From contig NC_133954.1 of assembly GCF_031877795.1 (NCBI RefSeq), positions 7,283,256 through 7,347,255 of the forward strand: a stretch of DNA of 64,000 bases. Reading direction: 5' to 3'. The DNA is from Strix aluco. Its lineage: Eukaryota > Chordata > Aves > Strigiformes > Strigidae. The translations under genes and the position numbers were made by a program. Below, in pieces: positions 45,395 to 58,134 of this stretch. How positions within the stretch are numbered: the stretch's first letter is position 1; the number at the start of each line of letters is the position of its first letter. The notes beneath the pieces are model-generated. The model saw only the letters and a list, made by a program, of their open reading frames with translations. It had not been told where the DNA came from and made no database searches.

Positions 45395-45475
45395 GCTGTC
45401 GCGATGGGGAGGGGGCTGTCGCGATAGGGGAGGGGGCTGTCGCGATAGGGAGGGGGCTGTCGCGATAGGGGAGGG
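45395..45475. repeat. Short tandem repeat 'gggctgtcgcgatagggga'
   Basis: Four near-identical copies of a roughly 19-base unit. Confidence 0.85.
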
Positions 45476-45627
45476 CTGCCCTGCATTGCGGGGGGGGGGG
45501 GTGGCGGTCCAGGAGGGGCCCAGCGAGGGGGAGGTGGGGAATCTTTTAAACTTTTAAGCTTTTATACTTTTAAAAATAATAAATAGAGCCCCCCCCCCCC
45601 GGCATGGGGCGGGGGGGGGGTGTGGAT

Positions 45628-46985
45628 TCAGGCATCGGGGGGGGGGGGGACAGGGACCCAGGCGTCCGCACTCGGGGCAGGGCCCCTGCGGGGGGGGGTA
45701 GAGGAAGGGCTTCGCCGTCACCTGGGGGGTCAATGGGGGGGTGTGGGGTGAGGGGGGGGCATGTGGCACCCCCCCACCCCCCTCCCCCGGTTCCCAGGAC
45801 ATCGGGGTCCCCAGGGAAGGAGGGTGCCCCCGCCCCAGGGCTGAAGGCGAGACACTGGAAGTGGGTCCCCCCGTTTGGGGGGGGGGGGAAGAAGGAGGGG
45901 GGTGCCCCTGGCATGGGGGGCGGCTGGTGGGCTCCCATAGCCCCCCCAAACCCCGCTGAGCCCCGAAGTCCCAGCACCCAGCACCCATGGCCCCAGCACC
46001 CTGCACACCCAGAATCCACCACCCCATCCCCCCAGCACCCACCACCCCATATCCCCAGCACCCATACCCCAGCACTCAGCACCCAGCACCCCAGCACTCA
46101 GCCACCCCAGCACCCATAGCCCCAGCACCCATCACCCCTTACCCCAGCACCCATAGCTCCAGCACCCATCACCCATACCCCCATCACCCCATTCCCCCAG
46201 CACCCATAGCCCCAGCACCCAGCACCCCATTCCCCCAGCACCCACCACCCCATACCCCCAGCACCCGTAGCTCCACCACCCATACCCCCACCACCCCTTA
46301 CCCCAGCACCCATAGCCCCAGCACCCATCACCCATGGTCCCATCACCCCATACCCCACCAGCCCATATCCCCAGCACCCATACCCCCAGCACTCAGCACC
46401 CAGCACCCCAGCACCCCTTACCCCAGCACCCATAGCTCCAGCACCCATCACCCATGGCCCCATCACCCATCCCCCCAGCACCCATCACCCCATACCCCCA
46501 CCACCCCATTCCCCCAGCACCCATAGCCCCAGCACCCATCACCCCATACCCCCATCACCCCATTCCCCCAGCACCCATAGCCCCAGCACCCACCACCCCA
46601 TACCCCCAGCACCCGTAGCTCCACCACCCATACCCCCATCACCCCGTACCCCAGCACCCAGCTCCAGCACCCATCACCCACAACCCACCACCCCGTGCCC
46701 CCAGCACCCATAGCCCACCCCGCCCCCCCATGCCAGGCCCAGCACCCACTGCCGGCTGGGACCCACCTCGCTGTAGGGTGGGGGCTCCAGGCCCACGGGG
46801 ATGGTCCCGCCGGGCAGGCTGGGGAGCGCGGGCAGGGGGGCCAGCGGGGGGGGCGCAGGGCCCTGGGGGTCCCCGTAGTGCGGGGGGGGCGGGGGTCGTC
46901 GTGGCAGAGCCTGCGGCAGCCGTAGAAGATCATGATGAGGAGGGTGATGGCTACGAAGATGATGATGATGATGGTGAACATGATC
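45628..46985 (-). CDS. Unidentified small single-pass membrane protein with PPPY motif
   Basis: Two minus-strand exons, 46985-46767 and 45721-45628, with good splice sites (cccag|gatcatg; cgag|gtgggt; ccag|gtgacg). The first encodes MFTIIIIIFVAITLLIMIFY, a transmembrane segment, then GCRRLCHDD, a proline-rich tail and EPPPYSE. The second continues VTAKPFLYPPPQGPCPECG. The protein is about 100 residues if it starts at this ATG; an upstream exon is possible. PPPY can recruit WW-domain ubiquitin ligases. Frame breaks by one base in the C run after CHDD (plus-strand G runs 46882-46895), and the stop depends on another C run. I do not recognise the family. The intron is a minisatellite. Confidence 0.6.
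45965..46720. repeat. 15/16-bp minisatellite inside the small membrane gene
   Basis: About 45 degenerate copies built on 'cccagcacccatagc', with 'catcaccccatacc' variants. It fills most of the intron between the two exons. Confidence 0.9.
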
Positions 46986-46989
46986 CTGG

Positions 46990-48055
46990 GGACACCGAGA
47001 GGCCTGTGCTGGGGGGCTGCCAGGTCGCCCCTCCCTGGCACCCCGGGGGTGCTCAGCCCCCTCCTCAGCCCCCCCCAACCCTTCCCCCCCCCCCCCCCCC
47101 CCCCGCAGGGCTCACAGGGCCTCTCCCAGGTCCCCATCCCCAGGGACCCCCCCTCCCCGGGCACAGCACCCTCTGTGGGGTGCCCCCGGCCTCCGTGTGT
47201 CCCCCCCCGTGTCCCCCCCCCCCAAACGAACCCAGGTGTCCTGGCATCCCCTGGCACCGCCGTGTCACCCTCCTCACCCCAGCCGGACTATGGACCCGGG
47301 TGCCCGGGGTCACCCAGCACCCTGCACCCAGCACCCGGGTGCCCTTTGCACCCTCCCTGCCCCACTGCGGCCTTTGCCCAGGGTGGGGGCTCAGGGGGGA
47401 CCCCCGCGATGGGGTAATTTGGGGGGTGAATTGGGCCACTTTGGGGATTATTTTTTTTTGGGGGGTGGGGGGTGGGACCAAGCTGAAGGTGCTGGTGCCC
47501 CCCACCCTGTCCCCAAATTGGGGGTGGGGGGCTGAGGTCATCCTGCTACTGGGGTGGGGGGTCCCCGAGGTGCCGGGGGGGGGGGATCTGGCCTGGTTTC
47601 TGTGTCTGTCTGTCCTCTGGTGCTCGGTGCTGCACGGGGGGGGGGTCATGGCACCCCCGGGGTGTCCCGCTGGGGGTCCCACGCTGAGGGGGTGCAATAG
47701 GGTCCCCAGGGTGTTCCTGATGTCCCCCACGGGGTGGGCTGGGGAGGGGGACGGGGGGACGGGGGGGGGCGGCTCTCTCCTTCCTGCAGCCTCCCCCCCC
47801 CCATCCCTCCTCCCTCCCCAGCCCCTCCCAGCCCTCCCCCACCCCTCCCTCCATCCCTCCTGACCCCATTTTGGGGACCTCGGGGTTGGGGGGGGGGGGA
47901 CCCGGCTCTCAGCTCGGTGTCCCCGTGCCCTCCCCGGGGGGGGTCCCAGGTTGGGGGTCACCCCGGGGCTGGTCCCAGGCGCTGCCCTTCCCCACCCCAT
48001 CTGGCTGCCAGCTGCGGGCTGGGTCCCTTCCCCACCGCTGCTGATGTGGCAGCCA
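46990..48055. other. C/G-run-rich spacer, no gene recognised
   Basis: Upstream side of the small minus-strand membrane gene; a promoter or first exon could lie here but none is convincing. Long homopolymer G and C runs are frequent. Confidence 0.4.
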
Positions 48056-48059
48056 GCGC

Positions 48060-48390
48060 GGGCCGTGTCCCGTGTCCTGTGTCCCCGTGTCCCATGTCCC
48101 CGTGTCCTGTGTCCTGTGTCCCCGTGTCCCCGTATCCCTGTGTCCCATGTCCCATGTCCCCATGTCCTGTGTCCCTGTGTCCGTGTGTCCCCGTGTCCCA
48201 TATCCCGTGTCCCTGTGTTCCATGTCCCTGTGTCCCTGTGTCCTGTGTCCCTGTGTCCCATGTCCCATGTCCCCATATCCCCCTATCCCCATGTCCCATG
48301 TCCCTGTGTCCATGTCCCCCATGTCCCCATGTCCCATGTCCCCGTATCCCCATGTCCCATGTCCCCGTGTCCCCATGTCCCCCCCCCAGC
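48060..48390. repeat. 'ccccgtgtcccatgt' tandem repeat
   Basis: Degenerate units of 7-14 bases based on 'gtccc[ac]gtgtccc'. Confidence 0.85.
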
Positions 48391-48589
48391 CCCACTTCTT
48401 GTGGCTCTTCCCCCTCTGGGGCTGGTGTTTTCCTGCCCCCCCCCCCCAACCCTCTCCCCATCCCTCCCCACCCTGGATCCAGCCCCCCCCCCCCCCCCCC
48501 CCCCCCCCCAGCCCCACTGCCCCCCAGAACCAGCCACAGTGGGGCCAGGAGGCCGCTGGCCCTTGGGGGGACCCCAGCTGTGGGTGTGC

Positions 48590-49085
48590 ATCGCACACGC
48601 GTAGTGCTTGTGTTCAGTAGTGGGGGGTGTGCAACGTGTGGGGGTGTGTGATATGTGTGTGCAATGTGCGTGCAATGTGTGTGTGTGATGTGTGTGCATG
48701 GTCTGTGTGTGTGCAACGTGTGTGCGATGTGTGTGTGATAAGCGTGTTCTCTGTGTGTTCAATGTGTGTGATATGTGCTGGGTGTGCAATGTGTGTGTGA
48801 AATGTCTGAGCGTGTGCAAAGTGTGTGTGTGCAATGTGTGTGAGCAGCGGGTGTAACAGGTGTGCATGCTCTGTGTGTGTGTGACGTGTGTGTGACGTGT
48901 GTGCATGTTCTGTGTGTGACGTGTGTGCCCTGTGTGTGCAATATGTGTGTGCGCAACGTGTGTGTGTGTGTGTGCAATGTCTGTGCAGTGTGTGTGTGCA
49001 ACGTGTGCACACTGCAGCTGCGTGTGCCCAGCAGGGAAGTGCCCACATCAGTGTGTGTGTGTGTGAGTGTGTGCACAATGGTGTG
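48590..49085. repeat. TG-rich repeat
   Basis: Degenerate (TG)n with 'gtgtgcaatgtgtgtg' motifs. Confidence 0.85.
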
Positions 49086-49104
49086 TGCAGTGCACGCTCA
49101 GTGT

Positions 49105-49505
49105 GCAGGGAATGGGCACAGGGGGTGCTCGGGGTGGCATATGGGTGCCCAGGGTGGCACAGGGAGTGCTCAGGGTGGCACAGGGGGTGCTCGGGGTGGC
49201 ACAGGGGTGCCCAGGATGGCACAGAGGTGCTCAGGGTGGCACAGGGGGTGCTCAGGGTGGCACAGGGGTGCTCAGGATGGCACAGGGGGTGCTCAGGGTG
49301 GCACAGGGGGTGCTCAGGGTGGCACAGGGGTGCCCAGGATGGCACAGAGGTGCTCAGGGTGGCACAGAGGGTGCTCAGGGTGGCTCCCAGGGTGTCTGAG
49401 GTGGCACAGGGCCTGCCCAGTGTTGCACAAGTGGTGCTCAGGGTGGCACAGGGGGGGTGCTCGGGGTGGCACAGGGGACACCTGGGGTGGCACGGGGGAC
49501 ACCTG
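49105..49505. repeat. About 20-bp minisatellite
   Basis: Around 18 copies of 'ggtgctcagggtggcacagg' with small variants. Confidence 0.9.
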
Positions 49506-51540
49506 GCCTTGCCCACCCTCCGGCCGTGCCCTGCTGCCGTGCCAGAGCCCCGTCCCCAGGCTGAGGTGAGGGTGAGGAGCTGGCGGCGAGGCCGAAGGAG
49601 TGGGATCGTCTCACAAGCGTGAAGAGCCGCTGGCTCAGGGCCGTAAGGTCCCCAAAGCCACTCGGCGCCCTGAGCCCTGCGATGCTGTGGGGGGTGCCTG
49701 GGGGGTGCCCCACACTGTGCACCCCCCCCCACCCCCCCCAAACCCCAGCCCGGAGGCGGTGGGCAGCAGGCAGGGTGAGGGTGAGTTGCCCAAGGGCAGG
49801 CGGGGAGGCAGTGGCAGAGGGGACAGCGTGGCCGGGGGGGGGGGGACAGGGGGATGGCAGGGGGCTGACCCGAGGTGCTGAGGGAGAAGGGGGGTTCAGA
49901 GACTTGGGGGCTGGGGGTGACAGGGCTGGGGGGGGGGCTGAGGCGCTGCCCTAAGCAGGATCATCCCCATAAGGGGTTTATGACCCCCCTGGGGCACAGG
50001 GCGGCGTAATTAGCTCAAGGGCTTAACGAAGGATTTGCCGCCACGCGCCCTCCCGTGCCCCCAGTTTGGGACTCCCCAAAATCAGCCTCCTACAGAGGCA
50101 GAGCCCCCCCGCCCCCCCCAGCCAGACGAGACACCCCACCCCGCCATGCCCCAGCCCTCACAGCTGCTCCAGGGCTCTGCTGCCAGCCCTGGGCTCCTTC
50201 ACCCCCTCGGGACCGGGTGAGTTGGGGCCGTGGGTGCCCACCCCAGGGCCAGGGTGCTGGGTGTGCACCCACCCCCGAGGATGAGAGGGTGCCCGGGGCT
50301 TTTTTTGGGCTCCTAATTACACGCCAGGCGCGGGCAGGGTGGAATTAAATCCAGGCTGGAGGCAGAAATAGCCGCGAGGCCAGGTGGGTGCCGGCGGCCA
50401 AGCCCGGCTGGACACGCGGGCACCAAAACGGGGGGAGGCGCACGCACACGCGTGTGCACATCCATGTACACGCGTGCCCGTGCACCCCCTGGCACGCGGA
50501 GGCCCCCCCCAGCCCCATCGATGTCTCCCCGTGCCTGTAGGGATGGGGGTGCGGGCCCTGCACCCGCTGCCGAGGCTGCCCCGGTGCCACCGGCTCCGGC
50601 GGGCACAACCCTGCCCTGGCAGCGGGGACAAGCGTCGTCCCCAGCCGCTGTCCCCACATGACCCCGTCTCGCCGCCGCCGCCCGTTTCTCAGCCCAGGAT
50701 GGCGGTGGCGGGGCACTGGGCACTGGTGCCACCCTGGCACAGCCGCGCCAGGGTGGGACACGCCACCGTCCCCGCCAAATCCACGTCGTGCCACGAGGCG
50801 GGAGGAGCGGGGTGGACTCTTCGGGCTCCCCGCTGGCCTCCCGCTCTCCCTCCCGCTCGCTTTTGGGTTGACTTGGCGGCGCTGCCGGCGCTCGCAGACA
50901 CGCGGTTGCGTAAGTGGCTTTGCCGAGGGCCCCCCGAAAACGTGAGAACCGGCTCCGGCTGCGGCGGGAGCCTCCCGGCGGGGCACAACCGGGGCCCTGC
51001 TCGCTCAGGGCGTGCCTCAGTTTCCCCATCAAGGCAGGGGGATGTGCCCAGCCGTGTGTCCCTGTCCCCTCCCCAGGGCTGCTCACACCATCGGGTGTGC
51101 GCACACACACACACACGCACACGCACACACACGCACACGCACACGCTGCGCTCACTGGCCCCATGCGTGTATGCCCGAGATCCCCAAAACGGACCCGGCC
51201 GCTGCTCTCTGGGGACAGCGACACTGCAGAGGGGACCATGTGTGTCTCCGGCCCTACCCCTGCACCCCGTCCAGGCCACTGTCACCCCGACCCCCTCCCC
51301 GCCCCCCGCCTGGCCCTGCGCCCCCCTTCCCCACCGCGGCCCCTCTCCCCTCCCTCGGCCCAGCCTTTTCCCTTCCAGCTCTGCTGTTTGAAGCTATTTT
51401 TTCCACAGCTCCTGCCAAGAGCCGCTAATGAGAAACAAACGGGCTCCTCCGACCACTGCTGCTCCCGGCCCACACACCTCCAGCTGCCCGTCGGCCGGGG
51501 CCGGGGCACCGTCCTCCTGCAGGCACGGCTGTCCTGCCCT
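49506..51540. other. Unique spacer with AT-richer islands, no gene seen
   Basis: Mostly unique DNA. Patches of lower GC with homeodomain-like TAAT/ATTA cores stand out at 49,975-50,035 ('gcgtaattagctcaagggct') and 50,305-50,375 ('ctcctaattacacgccaggc'). A (CA)n run occurs at 51,100-51,143. No exon or protein family was recognised. Confidence 0.4.
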
Positions 51541-51544
51541 GCCG

Positions 51545-51905
51545 GCACCATCCCCGGGCATCTCCATCCTGCCCATCCAGCACCATCCCCGGGCATCTCC
51601 ATCCTGTCCTTGTGCCACCATCCCTGGGCATCTCCACCCTGCCCATGTGCTGCTGTCCTGGGCATCTCCACCATCCCAGGGCATCTCCATCCTGCCCATC
51701 CAGCACCATCCTTGGGCATCTCCATCCTGCCCATGTGCTGCTGTCCCGGCCATCTCCACCATCCCAGGGCATCTCTATCCTGCTCATCCAGCACCATCCC
51801 AGGGCATCTCAACGCTGTTCTTGTGCCACCATCCCCGGGTATCTCCATCCTGCCCATCCCTGGACATCGTCACCATTCCAGGACATTTCCACCCTTCCCA
51901 TCCAG
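51545..51905. repeat. About 36-bp minisatellite
   Basis: Roughly ten degenerate copies built on 'accatccccgggcatctcca' and 'tcctgcccatccagc'. Confidence 0.85.
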
Positions 51906-52304
51906 CCCATCTCCACCCCACTGCAGCCCAGAGATGGTCCCACCAGCCCCCAAGCACCCCCTGTCCCCCCATCAGGCCCCTCTGCTGTGTCCATCCCCGC
52001 AGGGACGTGGCTGTGGCCAGCGCCGGGCGCAGGATCGGGCCGGGCGCGGGAGCGATGCAGGAGGTGTGAGGGAGTCCCGAGTTGTCCCCCCCCGCCGGGT
52101 CCCCCGGCCCCCCCCCGGCCGCCACAGGCTCAGCCGGGGCCGCAGCCAAGCCCGTGCTGTTCCAGTTGGCCCCGGCTCGGCCCCGAGTTATCTGCAGCTC
52201 CGCGGCGGGTCACATTTTCCACTGAGCCATGTTTGTGTTTGAAAGGCGGCGGGGAGGAGGGGAGGGAAGGAGGGAGCGCGGGAGAAGGGCAGAGACCCCC
52301 CCGG

Positions 52305-52685
52305 ATTCGCCCCCCCAACCCCCCCTCTATATCTCCACGATGGCCGGATCCTGCTGCCAAAGCGGCAGCGCATGGCCCCGGTGGCTGGGGACAGGACGTG
52401 GCGGGGATGGATGGGGGGGGCTCGTGGGCATGGGGGGACCCCGTGGGATGGGGGGACACTGTGGGGATGGGGGGGACACTGTGGGGATGGGGGGGACACT
52501 GTGGGGATGGGGGGGACACCATGGGGATGGGGGGACACTGTGGGGTTGAAGGGGACACTGTGGGGATGGGGGACACTGTGGGGATGGGGGGGCATTGTGG
52601 GGATGGGGGGACACCATGGGGATGGGTGACACTGTGGGGATGGGGGGACACTGTGGGGATGGGGGGACACTGTGGAATTGGCACC
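52305..52685 (+). repeat. Duplicated segment, copy A (unique head plus 20-bp array)
   Basis: Begins 'ccccctctatatctccacga' and 'tggccggatcctgctgccaa', then 'ggggacaggacgtggcgggg' and an array of 'gggacactgtggggatgggg' units. The same order recurs at 58,135-58,650 with few differences, so the two are paralogous copies in direct orientation. Confidence 0.85.
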
Positions 52686-53689
52686 GGCGTTTAATGGAGG
52701 CCGGGACAGGAGCAGGATTTGTGCCCAGGGAGTGGGATGGGAACCGAGGAGGGGAGCGGCACCCGGGGTGGCGCGTGGCTCAGGGTGGGCACCGTCACCC
52801 GGCGATGGGAGTGGCACCCAGGGCTGGGGATGTCACCCAGGGGTGGGGGGGACAATTTGGGTGTGGGAGCGCTGCTCGGGGATGGGAGCAGCACCTGGGG
52901 GTGGGAGCGGTACCCAACGATGGGAGTGGCACCCAGGGGTGGGAGCGGCACCCACGGATGGAGCATCCCACAGAGACAGCGCAGGCGTCGTGCGAGCCGA
53001 ACCCTTCTGCTCCTCTTCATCGCGACCTCGAGGCTCCCGGGGCGGCGATGGCCGAGCCAGCCCCACGGCGGCTGCCTCCCCTCAAAGCCCCCTCCTCATC
53101 CTCAGGCTCCCCAACACCCCGCGGAGGCAAATGCCCCCATGTGGGGCTCACCCCACGGCCGGGGCCGGGGGGCCGGGACGGTTCCTCGAGCGAGCGAGCG
53201 GTGGCCAGGCGCGGGCTCGGCTGGCGCGTGCCGTGCGCGCCGGAGGGGACGTCACCGGGGCCGGATTCTCGCCCTGCTTCCTCGAAGGAGCCGGCCGCTG
53301 CCTGCCAGGGTGACGCTGGCGGCTCGGCCCTGACCTGGTTTCTCTCCTCCAGCCCTTTCTCGCTCCGGCGTCCCTCCGGCCTGGCCTGGCCCCGGTGCAG
53401 AGCGAGCGCTGAGCGCGCCGACGGCTTCCTGTGGGGGTGGAGGAATTTGGCACCGGGCCGGCGGGGCTGGGAGCCGGACACCGCGCACCACCCGGCACCC
53501 GCCCGCGGGAGCTCCGGCACCCCCACCCAGGACGGACCCCGGCGTCGTGTCCCCCCGCGGCGATGGGGACGTCGGAGGGGGGGATGAGGTGGCGAGGGGT
53601 GGCCCGTGTGGGGCTCGCTGGGTGTGTGCAGCCTCGAGCGTGCACACGCGGGGCACACGGAGGTGGATCTGGGTGGTGCGGCCCCGGCA

Positions 53690-54770
53690 CACGCGTGTGT
53701 GTGAGAAGGGGCTGCACACGCAGGGGTTGTGCTCGCAGGGGGTGCGTGCGCAGGGGTTGCACAAACAGTGGTTGCACACACAGGGGTTACACACCCAGGG
53801 GTTACGTGCACAGGGGTTGCACACGCAGGAGTTACACACACATGGAGTTACGTGCACAGGGGTTGCACACACAGGGTTACACACACGGGGGTTACACACA
53901 CATGGGGTTACACACACATGGGGTTACACACACGTGGGATTGCGCACACAGGGGTTACACACACAGGGGTTGCGCACACAGGGGTTACACACCCAGGGGT
54001 TACGTGCACAGGGGTTGCATACGCAGGAGTTACACACACATGGAGTTACGTGCACAGGGGTTGCACACACAGGGTTACACACACGGGGGTTACACACACA
54101 TGGGGTTACATGCACACAGGGGTTACACACACGGGGGTTACACACACATGGGGTTACACACACATGGGGTTACACACACGTGGGATTGCGCACACAGGGG
54201 TTACACACACAGGGGTTGCGCACACAGGAGTTGCGCACACAGGGGTTACACACACAGGGGTTACACGTACATGGGGTTACACACACAGGGGTTGTGCACA
54301 CAGGGGTTACACACACATGGGGTTGCGCACACAAGGGTTGCACACACCTGGGGTTACACACACCTGGGGTTACACACACAGGGGTTGCACACACATGGGG
54401 TTACACACACATGGGGTTACGCACACAGGGGTTGCACACACAGCGTTACACACACAGGCGTTACACACACATGGGGTTACACACACAGGGGTTGCGCACA
54501 CAGGGGTTACGCACACAGGGGTTACACACACATGGGGTTACACACACATGGGGTTGCGCACACAGGGGTTACACACACAAGGGTTGCACACACAGGGTTA
54601 CACACGCATGGGGTTGCACACACATGGGGTTGTGTGCACAGGGGTTGCACACACAGGGTTACACACACATGGGGTTGCACACACATGGGGTTACATGCAC
54701 ATGGGTTACATGCAGGGGGGGTGCGTGCACAGGGGTTATAGGCACATGAGTTGCACACGCACATTTGCAC
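53690..54770. repeat. 16-bp 'ggggttacacacacat' minisatellite
   Basis: About 65 copies of a roughly 16-base unit, with 'ggggttgcgcacacac' variants and some higher-order grouping. Embedded GGGGTTA resembles the vertebrate telomere hexamer, but the unit is clearly not telomeric. Confidence 0.93.
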
Positions 54771-56380
54771 GTGCAGGGCTTGCACACGCAGCCCCTCTCT
54801 GTCCCCTTCCCCCTGGGGTGACTGGGAGCGAAATGTCCTGCTCAGCTGGGGGTCACAGACACGGCCCCGCTCCCAGCCTTGTGTCCCTTTGGGATGTCTC
54901 CATGTCACCAAGAGACCGAGGTCCTCGTTGTGACCCCGTGGTGCCGGAGTGTCCCAGGTTGGGGAGATGGGGACCCTTGTCCCACCCTGCTGCCCCATGG
55001 CCCCCCAGGGAAGCCCCAGGGCCCCCAGGGATGTCCCAGGGCTTTGGGAGATGCTTTTCTCTGCTCTCAGCTTGGCTGATCCTTTCACAGCCCTGAGAGC
55101 AGGGAGGGGACAGTGTGGCGTGTGGCCCGGCGGTGGCACGCCCAGGGACCAGGCTCAAGACGAGCAGTGATGGCAGAGAAAGGCAGCAGTGTCCTGCCAC
55201 ATGCCATGACCCGCTATGGTCCCCAAGGAGATCTTGGACATGGCAGAGGCTCCAGCTGCCCCCAGGCTCTGGCTGGGAAACTCTTGGGAGCGGAGACACC
55301 GAGTTTTCCAGCCTGACATTCCCCGTGGCCTGTGGGAGCCCGGGTTTGGGGCCGGAGGGCTGGGGGGTGGCGGGTGCTCAAGCCCCTATTAGACATCAGA
55401 GAATCCCCACTGCCTCCCCACAAGCAGCTGCACAGCAGCGAGGGCTGAGCGGCTGCGCTGGTGGGACTGGATTGTCCTTGTCCCCCATCCCTGTCCCCCC
55501 CTCCCTGGCTTGGCCGGGCAGGAGGAGCAGTGCTGGGGGAGCGGAGCCCGGGCGAGCGCCCAGCCGGCTCCTGGCAGCTCCCCGGGGCTGGGAGCTGGGG
55601 GCTGCTCCAGCTGGAAGCACCCCAGGGTGCTGCTGTGGGCAGGGTGATGGGGGCCCCGGGGGGGTGCAGGATCGGGCCGGGGGGGGAACAAGAGGGGGAT
55701 GGAGGGGATGGATGGAAGGAGCGGCTGGTGGAGGCACCGACGGAGGAGAGGGGACGGATGGAGCAGGGAGAGGGAGGGAGGGTGAGTGGGTGGGAGGGAG
55801 GGATAAATAAATAAATGTACAGTAGTGGGATGGACGGACGGACGGACGGACGGATGGGTGGGAGAAGGGACAGATGGTGGACGACAGACAGGATGGCTGC
55901 GTCATGGCCAAGGGGGACATTTCACAGCATCATCAGACCCTAAAAGCAAAAAAGCCCCCCTCAAAGTTTTCACCACAAAACCTTCTGATTCCCTCTTGGC
56001 CCCCAAACCCCCTCCCTCCTGCAGGGCCCCCCGGCCTCGGGGCTGCACCCATGGGTGCTGCGGGCGGCGGTGACGTCCCGCCGGCTCTCGGGGACGGCAC
56101 CCAGGGTGTGCCCGGGCTTGCAGGGCCCGACATCGCGGGCCGGTGCCCACGGGACGCGCTCGCTCCCCGCCGTGCCCGCGGGCAGGGGTGGGGGACGCGC
56201 CTTAATCTCGCCCTGACCTACATAGGGGGGCTGAGCAGCACCTGCGGAGCCGCCACCCGCTGCCCCGGCGTGTCCTGCCCCGCGCCCGGCGGCACCGTCC
56301 TGGGCCAGCACCGGGGACGGGCACAGCCCCGGGGGACGGGGCAGGGGAGCGGTGGTGGCACGGCGGGGGCACAGCCCCGA
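54771..56380. other. Unique spacer, no gene seen
   Basis: Mostly unique GC-rich sequence without recognised exons. A short 'gacggacggacggacg' run lies at about 55,832-55,853 and a TAAA repeat near 55,802-55,816. Confidence 0.4.
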
Positions 56381-56389
56381 TCTGCCCGT

Positions 56390-57295
56390 GGGGTGTCCCA
56401 GTGCTGCGCATGGTATGGTCCCAGTGCTGCCCCTCTTATAGACCAGTGCTGCCCATCTTATAGACCAGTGCTGCCCACAGTATGGTCCCAGTACTGCCCA
56501 TCCTATAGACCAGTGCTGCCCATCTTATAGACCAGTGCTGCCCACAGTATGGTCCCAGTGCTGCCCCTCTTATAGACCAGTGCTGCCCACAGTGTGGCCC
56601 CAGTACTGCCCATCCTATAGACCAGTGCTGCCCATCTTATAGACCAGTACTGCCCACAGTGTGGCCCCGGTGCTGCCCCTCTTATAGACCAGTGCTGCCC
56701 CTCTTATAGACCAGTGCTGCCCCTCTTATAGACCAGTGCTGCCCACAGTGTGGCCCCAGTACTGCCCATCTTATAGACCAGTGCTGCCCCTCTTATAGAC
56801 CAGTGCTGCCCACAGTATGGTCCCAGTACTGCCCATCTTATAGACCAGTGCTGCCCATCTTATAGACCAGTGCTGCCCACAGTATGGTCCCAGTACTGCC
56901 CATCTTATAGACCAGTGCTGCCCATCTTATAGACCAGTGCTGCCCCTCTTATAGACCAGTGCTGCCCACAGTATGGTCCCAGTACTGCCCATCTTATAGA
57001 CCAGTGCTGCCCCTCTTATAGACCAGTGCTGCCCACAGTGTGGCCCCAGTACTGCCCATCCTATAGACCAGTGCTGCCCATCTTATAGACCAGTGCTGCC
57101 CACAGCGTGGCCCCAGTGCTGCCCATCTTATAGCACCAGCACCGCCCATGGTATGGCCCCAGTACTGCCCACGGTATGGTCCCAGTACTGCCCACGGTAT
57201 GGTCCCAGTACTGCCCATGGTATGGTCCCAGTACTGCCCACGGTATGGCCCCCGTGCTGCCCATCTTATAGCCCCAGTGTTGCCCGCGCTGTCCC
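56390..57295. repeat. 22/23-bp minisatellite
   Basis: About 40 copies of a 22-base unit, 'gtgctgcccatcttatagac', alternating with the 23-base variant 'gtgctgcccacagtatggtc'. The right end is enriched in the second variant. Confidence 0.93.
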
Positions 57296-57299
57296 CAGC

Positions 57300-58130
57300 G
57301 CTGCCCGTGGCACATCCCAGCTCTGCCCACACTCCCGCCAGCACCTCGGGGCGATGCCCAGGCGGGTGGTCCTTGTGCTGCAGCCCCCCCCCATCCCCTG
57401 GCGGGGGTCAGTGGGGTGGGGACCAGCCCAACAAGGAGCTGGGGGCCCTCCCCAGCCCCCCCCCGGCTCCCAGCACAGCCTCTGGCCCCCCCCTTTGCCT
57501 GCCGACGTGGAGGCTGTGCCGGAGACGTGTCAGCGGTGGGGTGGGAGCCAAGGGCATCGCCTGCGCCTGCCCCCAGTTTCGGGGGGGGCCAAGGCCGTCA
57601 GCAGCCGCCCTGCCAAGGGAGGAGGCACTGGCCGACGGGGCCAGAGGAATGTGCCGGGCACCGCAGCCGCTCAACGGATCCCCGCCGGCCGGCGGCCATC
57701 GGCCCCGTCCCCATGTGGGGACGCGGCTGCTTCCAATTAGGGCTCATGGTACGGGGGGGGGTGCTGGGGGACACCCCTCTGCACCCCACTGCTGCCTCTC
57801 CTGGGGGCTGTGTGGGCACCAAGGGGGGACCCCGCTGCTGGGCACAGCCCGTGACACGGCACCGGCGTGGGGACACCGTGGGCTCCGTCACGGCCCCGCC
57901 GTGCCTCAGTTTCCCCTCCCAGGCGGGTGCACACGTGTGCATGGGCAGGGACGGGACGGGGCCGCTGCTCGGGTTTTTTTTGGGGGGAAAAGGACTTTTT
58001 AACTTTTTTTGGCTTTGGCCCAATTTCATCCCCTTGAAATCCTTTTGTTGAATGGCCCCGCCCCCTCCCACACAGGCCACACCCCCAGCCGACCACGCCC
58101 ATCCCCCCAACCCCCCCCAACCCCCCCCCC
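57300..58130. other. Unique spacer, no gene seen
   Basis: GC-rich unique sequence, ending in a short AT-richer patch (57,965-58,050) and a long C run next to duplicated copy B. No exon recognised. Confidence 0.35.
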
Positions 58131-58134
58131 CCCC

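Noticed and set aside
53690-54770. Interstitial telomere
   Set aside because: The unit is 16 bp with CA repeats; TTAGGG is never tandem.
53431-55096. Gly/Thr/His-rich frames of over 400 residues
   Set aside because: Generated by the 16-bp 'ggggttacacacacat' array.
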